This document shows, in pieces, positions 58,951 through 64,000 of a stretch of DNA of 64,000 bases. The first letter of the stretch is position 1. Every line of letters begins with the position of its first letter. The notes beneath the pieces were generated by a model. It made no database searches. It had not been told where the DNA came from and saw nothing but the letters and a program-made list of their open reading frames with translations. The position numbers were made by a program, and so were the translations under genes. Origin of the DNA: Deltaproteobacteria bacterium (lineage in GTDB: Bacteria; Myxococcota_A; UBA796; UBA2385); assembly GCA_018401435.1 (NCBI GenBank), contig JAGYJW010000030.1, positions 23,883-87,882 on the forward strand, given 5' to 3'.

Positions 58951-60762
58951 TGTATTGGCCCAGCGTGAATCCGACTCTCGGGTGGTGGGTGTAACAAACC
59001 GGGGGAGGGCTGGCGAGGGGTTGTCGACACGCTTGCCTCAGTGGTTGGCTGCACGCCCGCTCCAAGGGGCTCTCGTGGCGCGTAGCGCCCTACCTTCTCA
59101 ACCTTCCGGGTAGACCCCTTAGTGGCTCCTCGGGGGCGCTATGGACGGCACCGGGCCTATGGACAACCCATCAGCCGTTGTTGGGGCTGCCCACGTCACC
59201 CAGGGTTGCCCACAGCCCCTTGGACAACCCCTGCGACCACCATTGCAGGGCCGCAGCGGCTGTCGGGGGTTGCCCACGCCGCCCACAGCGCTGCGGCGAC
59301 GATTGAGATTGAGGATCCGGTTGTCCCGGTCAAGGGGCAGCCGGCATGCGGGCGGAAGGGGGTGCTCAGCCGGGACTGGGCTGCGGCTCTGGGGCCAGGG
59401 GGGGCGGCGTTGTCGATGGGGCCTGTCGTGCGGCCTGGCGGTGCTGTGCGCGAAGGTCGCGTGCGGCTTCGAGCCTGCGGTCGCGCTCGGCGTGGATGGC
59501 CTTCTGGCGGCCCTGGAGGAAGTCGTAGGGGGTGATGTAGCCGATGGCACTGTGAAGACGGCTGGTGTTGTAGTGCTCGACGAAGTTGGTGACGAGGCGT
59601 CGGGCCTCGTCCAGGGTGGAGGGCGGCGAGACGCGGATCGCGTCGCCCTTGATGGTTCTATGGTAGCGCTCGATCTTGCCGTTGGACTGCGGGTAGTAGG
59701 GCGAGGTCCTCACGTGGGTCATGCCGGTGAGCTTGATGAAGTCCTTGAAATCGCGGGCGATGAACTGCGGCCCGTTGTCGCTGATGATGCGTGGGGAGGC
59801 CTCTGGGTAGAGCTCACGGGCCTGCTGCAGGATGACCTGGACCTCCTTCTCGGTCATGGACTCGCGAATGTCCCAGTGGATGACCGCCCGGCTGCAGCCG
59901 TCGAGGACGGTGAAGAGATAGTAGAAGGTGCCGGAGATGTTGATGTAGGAGATGTCGATGTGCCAGTGTTCATGTGGCTTCAGGGGCTGATCGAAGCCGG
60001 TGCCCTTCTTCGAAGGCCGCTTGTTCCACCGGTCGATGACGCCGGCCTGGCTCAGGACCCTCCAGACCGTGGTGGGCGACGCGGCGACGATACCGATGTC
60101 GATCATCATGAAGGTGAGCCGGCGGTAGCCCTCCAGTGGATGCTTGGCTTGGAAGGCGAGGATCGCCTCGCGCTCCCACGGCTCGAGCCAGTGGTCTCGG
60201 GGGACCAGGCCGTTGTGCTCGTTGGCCTTGCCGTAGCGCTTCTGCCAGTCGTAGAACTTCCCGCGCTGGACGCCGATCCAGGTGATGAAGCGGGCGGCCG
60301 GGATCTCGGTGATCTCGGACAAGGTGCGCACGAAGTCGACGATGGAGTCCCGCGTGTCGGGCGGGACCCAACGATTGTTCAGGGCTCCCCAAGCGTTTTT
60401 TTTAGCGAGACGTACTCCTCGCTGATGGAGGCGATGACGCCATCCTTCTTGGTGAGCCTCGCCCTGAGCGCGTCCACTTCGCGCTCCAGGTCCTTCTCCC
60501 GCGAGCTGGTGGTGACCGCCGGCTGGAACGCGCCGGCGAGGTTCTCGAAGGCTTGCTTCTGCCAGTAGTAGAAGACGCTGGGTTGCAGGTCGTACTCGAC
60601 GCAAAGATCTGAAATCGCTACCTTGTCCACGAAGTGGCGGCGGAGGATGGCGACCTTCTGGTCGGTGGTGAAGTTGCGGCGGGGTTTTCGGGGCACGGGC
60701 TCTCCTGGTTGCCGCTCTTTACGCGGCGGTGGGGAGAGTCAAGTTCCAGCTGGGGCGGTACA
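58951..60762 (-). mobile_element. Inner IS3-family element, 1812 bp, 4-bp target duplication CTGC
   Basis: tgtattggcccagcgtgaatccgactctc (58951) versus reverse complement of 60734..60762 tgtaccgccccagctggaacttgactctc; ctgc at 58947..58950 and 60763..60766. Confidence 0.85.
59366..60696 (-). CDS. IS3-family transposase OrfAB; OrfA 60379..60696, OrfB read by -1 frameshift
   Basis: OrfA MPRKPRRNFTTDQKVAILRRHFVDKVAISDLCVEYDLQPSVFYYWQKQAFENLAGAF; OrfB HIDISYI..IISDNGPQF..NGKIERYHRTIK (DDE); A8 slippery run at 60396..60403. Confidence 0.9.
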
Positions 60763-61755
60763 CTGCGAGAAGAGAGGGAGATCTGAAAGAGAGCCGCGTC
60801 TTGAAGCTCTCGCGAAGCGGCGTCACCGCCTGGCTTCAACGCAGTCCTTCCCAGCGCATTGAGCGTGACCGGGCCCTGCTGGCCGGCATTCGGGCCGTCC
60901 ACGAGGCATCCGGAGGCACAACCGGCGCGTCCCGCATTCGCGCCGAGCTGCAGGCCCGCGGTGAGCGCGTGGGACGAAAGCGCCTTGCCCGCCTCATGCG
61001 ACAAGACGGCCGCCTCGGGGTGACGCGCCATCGCTTCACCGTCACGACACGGCGCGGCAAGGGGCGCCCTGCCCCCGACCGGGTCGAGCGCCGATTCGAG
61101 GCGGAGGGGCCCAACCGCCTGTGGGTGGCGACCCGGTGTGGAGCACATCACCGATATCCCGACCACTGCGGGGTTCTTGTACCTGGCCGTCGGGGTCGAT
61201 GTGTGGAGCCGCAACGTCGTCGGATGGGCCATGGAGACGCACCTGCGCACCGACCTGGTGGAGCAGGCCCTCGACATGGCGCTCAGGAACCGGAAGCCCC
61301 AGCAGCCCGTGATTCACCACTCCGACCAGGGCTGCAAGCACACCGCCACGTGATTCGGCGCCTGGGCCGTACTGAATGGCGTGCTGCTCTCCATGGGTTC
61401 CGTAGGGGACTGCACCGACAATGCGCTCGCCGAGCGCTTCTTCGCCACCCTCGAGTGCGAGTTGCTCCAGCGCCACTCCCTCGCGCCACCCCGAGAGACC
61501 CGTTCCCGTGTCTTCGACTTCATTGAAGGCTCAACCAACACCCGCCGGCGCCACTCCGCGCTCGGCGCCCTCTCGCCCTTGGACGTTGAGCGCGACGCTG
61601 GCAGCGAAGTCGCCGCCGCGAAGGTGCCTCGCCTCTCCAAACCTTCAACCCACCTTTCCACAACTTCTGCGTCTCCCCCCGAGACCCCCCTCGGGATCCG
61701 CCCCGCAAGGCTGGAGATCCGAGAGGTGTCCTCCTGCACTCTACAACTACCATAG
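60763..61755 (+). pseudogene. IS3-family OrfB of outer IS, frameshifted and with in-frame stop
   Basis: VLKLSRSGVTAWLQRSPSQRIERDRALLAGIRAVHEASGGTTGASRIRAELQARGERVGRKRLARLMR; FLYLAVGVDVWSRNVVGWAME; HHSDQG..*..MGSVGDCTDNALAERFFATLECELL. Confidence 0.85.
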
Positions 61756-61885
61756 AATCAAGTGTCTACTGATTGGGGGCAACCTCACACCTCGGGGTCA
61801 GGCAGCATCTGCGGAGTGGTTGCGGTCTTCGACATGGTAGGTCCTTCCGACGCCCTGCTCAGTACTTCCGGAGGCGGTCCGTGTC

Positions 61886-62311
61886 TCACTCATGTTGACA
61901 CGCAGGGGGATCCACAGGCATGGGACGGAACCGCTTCACCATGAAGCCCAGGTGCCTGAAGGAGGCTTCGAGGGTCCCGATGGTGCGCTTGCCGTCTTCG
62001 TCGTCGAAGGCGCGGAACTGGATCCCCGCACAGCGGCCGGTGCGGGCGTAGTCCTTGATCCACAGCATGCACCAGCCCGCCCGACGGCGGCGCCCGCTGC
62101 CGAGGAGTTGGTACAGCGCGAGCTCGATGTCGCGCTCGCCGTCGTGGGGCGTCAGGTCCTCGCGGGTGATGGGGCCTAAGGCGTCCAGGCCGGGCAGCGG
62201 CTGCTCGCCGTAGCCGTCCCAGGACGGGTCCCAGGCCACGGGGGCCAGCGGGTCCATCAGCAGGCCGTCTTCGTCGTAGCGGTAGTGGTTGATCTCGTCG
62301 GGTGCGCGCAC
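61886..62311 (-). CDS. Hypothetical protein
   Basis: Intact 141-aa ORF MRAPDEINHYRYDEDGLLMDPLAPVAWDPSWDGYGEQPLPGLDALGPITREDLTPHDGERDIELALYQLLG. Confidence 0.55.
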   Translation of the reverse strand: MRAPDEINHYRYDEDGLLMDPLAPVAWDPSWDGYGEQPLPGLDALGPITREDLTPHDGERDIELALYQLLGSGRRRRAGWCMLWIKDYARTGRCAGIQFRAFDDEDGKRTIGTLEASFRHLGFMVKRFRPMPVDPPACQHE

Positions 62312-62323
62312 GGGGCCTCCTCG

Positions 62324-62566
62324 CGCTTCAGCCGGGTCGTGGAGGAAACCCTGCGCGAGGGGCCCCAGACCGTGACGCGACGAGGGGAACCTGCCGTCGT
62401 CGTCGTGGCCATCGAGACCGGGGAGCGATTGAGTGGGGCCCGTCCAAGCTTGAAGGACTACCTCCAGGAGAGCGGAGTTGATGAACTCGACCTGAGCCGC
62501 GCCAACGAGGAGCGGCTGCCGGTGGAGCTACCGTGATCCTGCTCGATACGTGCGTGATCTCCGAGG
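62324..62566 (+). pseudogene. Truncated copy of the Phd/VapC-type TA module (corresponds to 46522..46764)
   Basis: RFSRVVEETLREGPQTVTRRGEPAVVVVAIETGERLSGARPSLKDYLQESGVDELDLSRANEERLPVELP then MILLDTCVISEA; colinear at DNA level without indels. Confidence 0.9.
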
Positions 62567-63001
62567 CGGCGCCGACCGAGATGGCGCGGACGGTCGCGGT
62601 CGCGCTGATGCCCGACGAGACGGCCATCGCGCAGGCGCGCAAGCCGCCGAGCTGCTTCGCGCCCGTCAGCGACTGGACAGTGGAGGAGCGGGGCCGGGGC
62701 ATCAAGCACCCGTTCCGCAAGAAGGAGGACGACCGGCCGACGACGGAGACGGCGCCGGTGCGGTTCGACGGGCTCAACATCGTGCTCGTCAAGCTGCCCG
62801 GCATGGACTGGACGCGGACGACGCCCGCGCTGTGCGACGAGGAAAGGGGCATCCTGGGGCTGCTGGGTCTCGACGAACCTATCTGCGCCCGGCCGCCGCC
62901 CCGGTGAGTGGTGCAGGGGCCGCAGAATGCGGAGAGGTGCCGTGCCAGGCGCGGGGGTGAGGGCCCGCCGACAGCGACTCCCCCCAACCCATGGGCCGAA
63001 G

Positions 63002-64000
63002 CTATGGGATGGTGATCACGGTCGCCGCCCCGAGCGTCGCCGCGCCCTCCTTCGTCAACATCCGCCCGCCGTCGATGATGGCGTCGGCGCCAGCGGTGAT
63101 GGACGCAGGCGTGATGGCCGTGCCGCGCAGCACGGCATTCGCGCCCAGGCTGATCGCGCCGTCGGACTCCCAGAACACGTTGGCTGGGTCAGCGCCGCCC
63201 TGCAGAATCACCTCCACACCAGCCGCCAGGCTCAAGGCGCCGGTCACCCGAAAGATGAAGGTCGCGTCGCGATCATTGCCCGCGTCGAGCACGAGGTTCG
63301 TAGCCAAGGCCACCGCGGGCACAGCGGTGTACAGGCCGGGCGGCAATGGACCCGCGGCGGCGACCGTCGCCGAGAAGGGAAGGGCCGGGGCGCTGGACCG
63401 GTCGTGCAAATCCGCGTACACTAGGTCGTAGTCGGCGATGAATTCGGGCGGAACCACGCTCTCGGCGGTCGGACTGTAGACGGTACCGATGATCTGGGAA
63501 TCCAGGTCCGTGAAGCCCGACAGCGCGCCGATGGAGGCGAGGTCGCCGGTGACCAGGGTCGGGGGCCCTGTGCCGACCACAGCGCCGCCCATGAGCGCGA
63601 CCGTCGTGAGGAGGCCGAGATCCACTGGTGCCTCGTTGATCTCCAGGCCCGTCGTAAAGGTCCACACGTAGTCCTCTGCGAGTGCGGCCCCCAATGTATT
63701 CTCAGCGCCAGCCAGGATGGTCACAGTGTAGGTGGTGGTCGGCGCCAGGAAGGCCGCTGGCGTCGCGGGCCCAATGCCCGTGCTTGGCGCGAGCGGCGCG
63801 GGCGCGCACACCACGGTATTCGATGCGCTGTCGAAGTAGGCTACCACCGGGGCGACGGTCGGCTCGATCTGGAAGTGTGCGATCACCGAGGGGCCGTCCA
63901 TCGGCAGGTCGAAGGTGGCGGTGACCGACCGGTTCGTGGCGACCTCGATGGCCGTAGATTGGAGGTTGGTATCGGTCACGACCGGGGCGGGGCCCCGGTC
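63002..64000 (-). CDS. DUF3494 ice-binding-like adhesin with Big_5-like domain (5' end beyond window)
   Basis: VTGDLASIGALSGFTDLDSQIIGTVY..PPGLYTAVPAVALATNLVLDAGNDRDATFIFRVTGALSLAAGVEVILQGGADPANVFWESDGAISLGANAVLRGTAITPASITAGADAIIDGGRML. Confidence 0.8.
   Translation of the reverse strand, partial: DRGPAPVVTDTNLQSTAIEVATNRSVTATFDLPMDGPSVIAHFQIEPTVAPVVAYFDSASNTVVCAPAPLAPSTGIGPATPAAFLAPTTTYTVTILAGAENTLGAALAEDYVWTFTTGLEINEAPVDLGLLTTVALMGGAVVGTGPPTLVTGDLASIGALSGFTDLDSQIIGTVYSPTAESVVPPEFIADYDLVYADLHDRSSAPALPFSATVAAAGPLPPGLYTAVPAVALATNLVLDAGNDRDATFIFRVTGALSLAAGVEVILQGGADPANVFWESDGAISLGANAVLRGTAITPASITAGADAIIDGGRMLTKEGAATLGAATVITIP

Larger units (their letters stand above)
58680..61787 (+). mobile_element. 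Outer IS3-family element (decayed), interrupted by a second IS
   Basis: Left end tggagttgacccgatttggtggacacc (58680) and right end agtgtctactgattgggggcaacctca (61761..61787) are imperfect inverted repeats; OrfA/OrfB motifs between. Confidence 0.8.

Noticed and set aside
61120-61353. Independent small ORF MEHITDIPTTAGFLYLAVGVDVWSRN
   Set aside because: It is the middle part of the decayed IS3 OrfB.

Overview
High-GC bacterial chromosomal window; codon use, lipoprotein and MopE-like Asp-rich proteins and a MYXO-CTERM-like tail suggest a myxobacterium-like or deltaproteobacterial lineage (inference). About 0-46 kb reads as a dense host chromosome: DUF2339/DUF3999 pair, LysR, PLD, intradiol dioxygenase, CpaF-like ATPase, proBA, COG3014-LpoB-YcfL lipoprotein operon, sulfatase, subtilase, PilZ plus a giant kinase/AAA/TPR/GAF/GGDEF protein, acyltransferase, Cu-monooxygenase, ATP-grasp, Fur-family regulator, antiporter plus RCK/Usp, FHA-GAF histidine kinase and an acyl-CoA synthetase. 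About 46.3-63 kb is an accessory region with two toxin-antitoxin modules, a truncated third TA copy, repeated 22-30 bp intergenic sequences next to the TA cassettes, IS91-family remnants, and an IS3-family element inserted into another IS3-family element (4-bp target duplication and both inverted-repeat pairs visible). The most interesting leads are (i) a graspetide-type (MvdC/MvdD-like) ATP-grasp ligase directly downstream of an unusual 258-aa charged Thr/Glu/Lys-rich protein, (ii) a perfect 9-1-9 palindrome of Fur/Zur-box type controlling a lipoprotein next to a fur-like gene, (iii) the direct repeats associated with TA cassettes, (iv) a membrane-anchored orphan VgrG-tip-like beta-helix, and (v) a subtilase with GISTSPFP peptide repeats. 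Many genes carry apparent single-base frameshifts, so sequencing or assembly error must be excluded before calling pseudogenes. Family calls come from reading motifs by eye; no database search was run.
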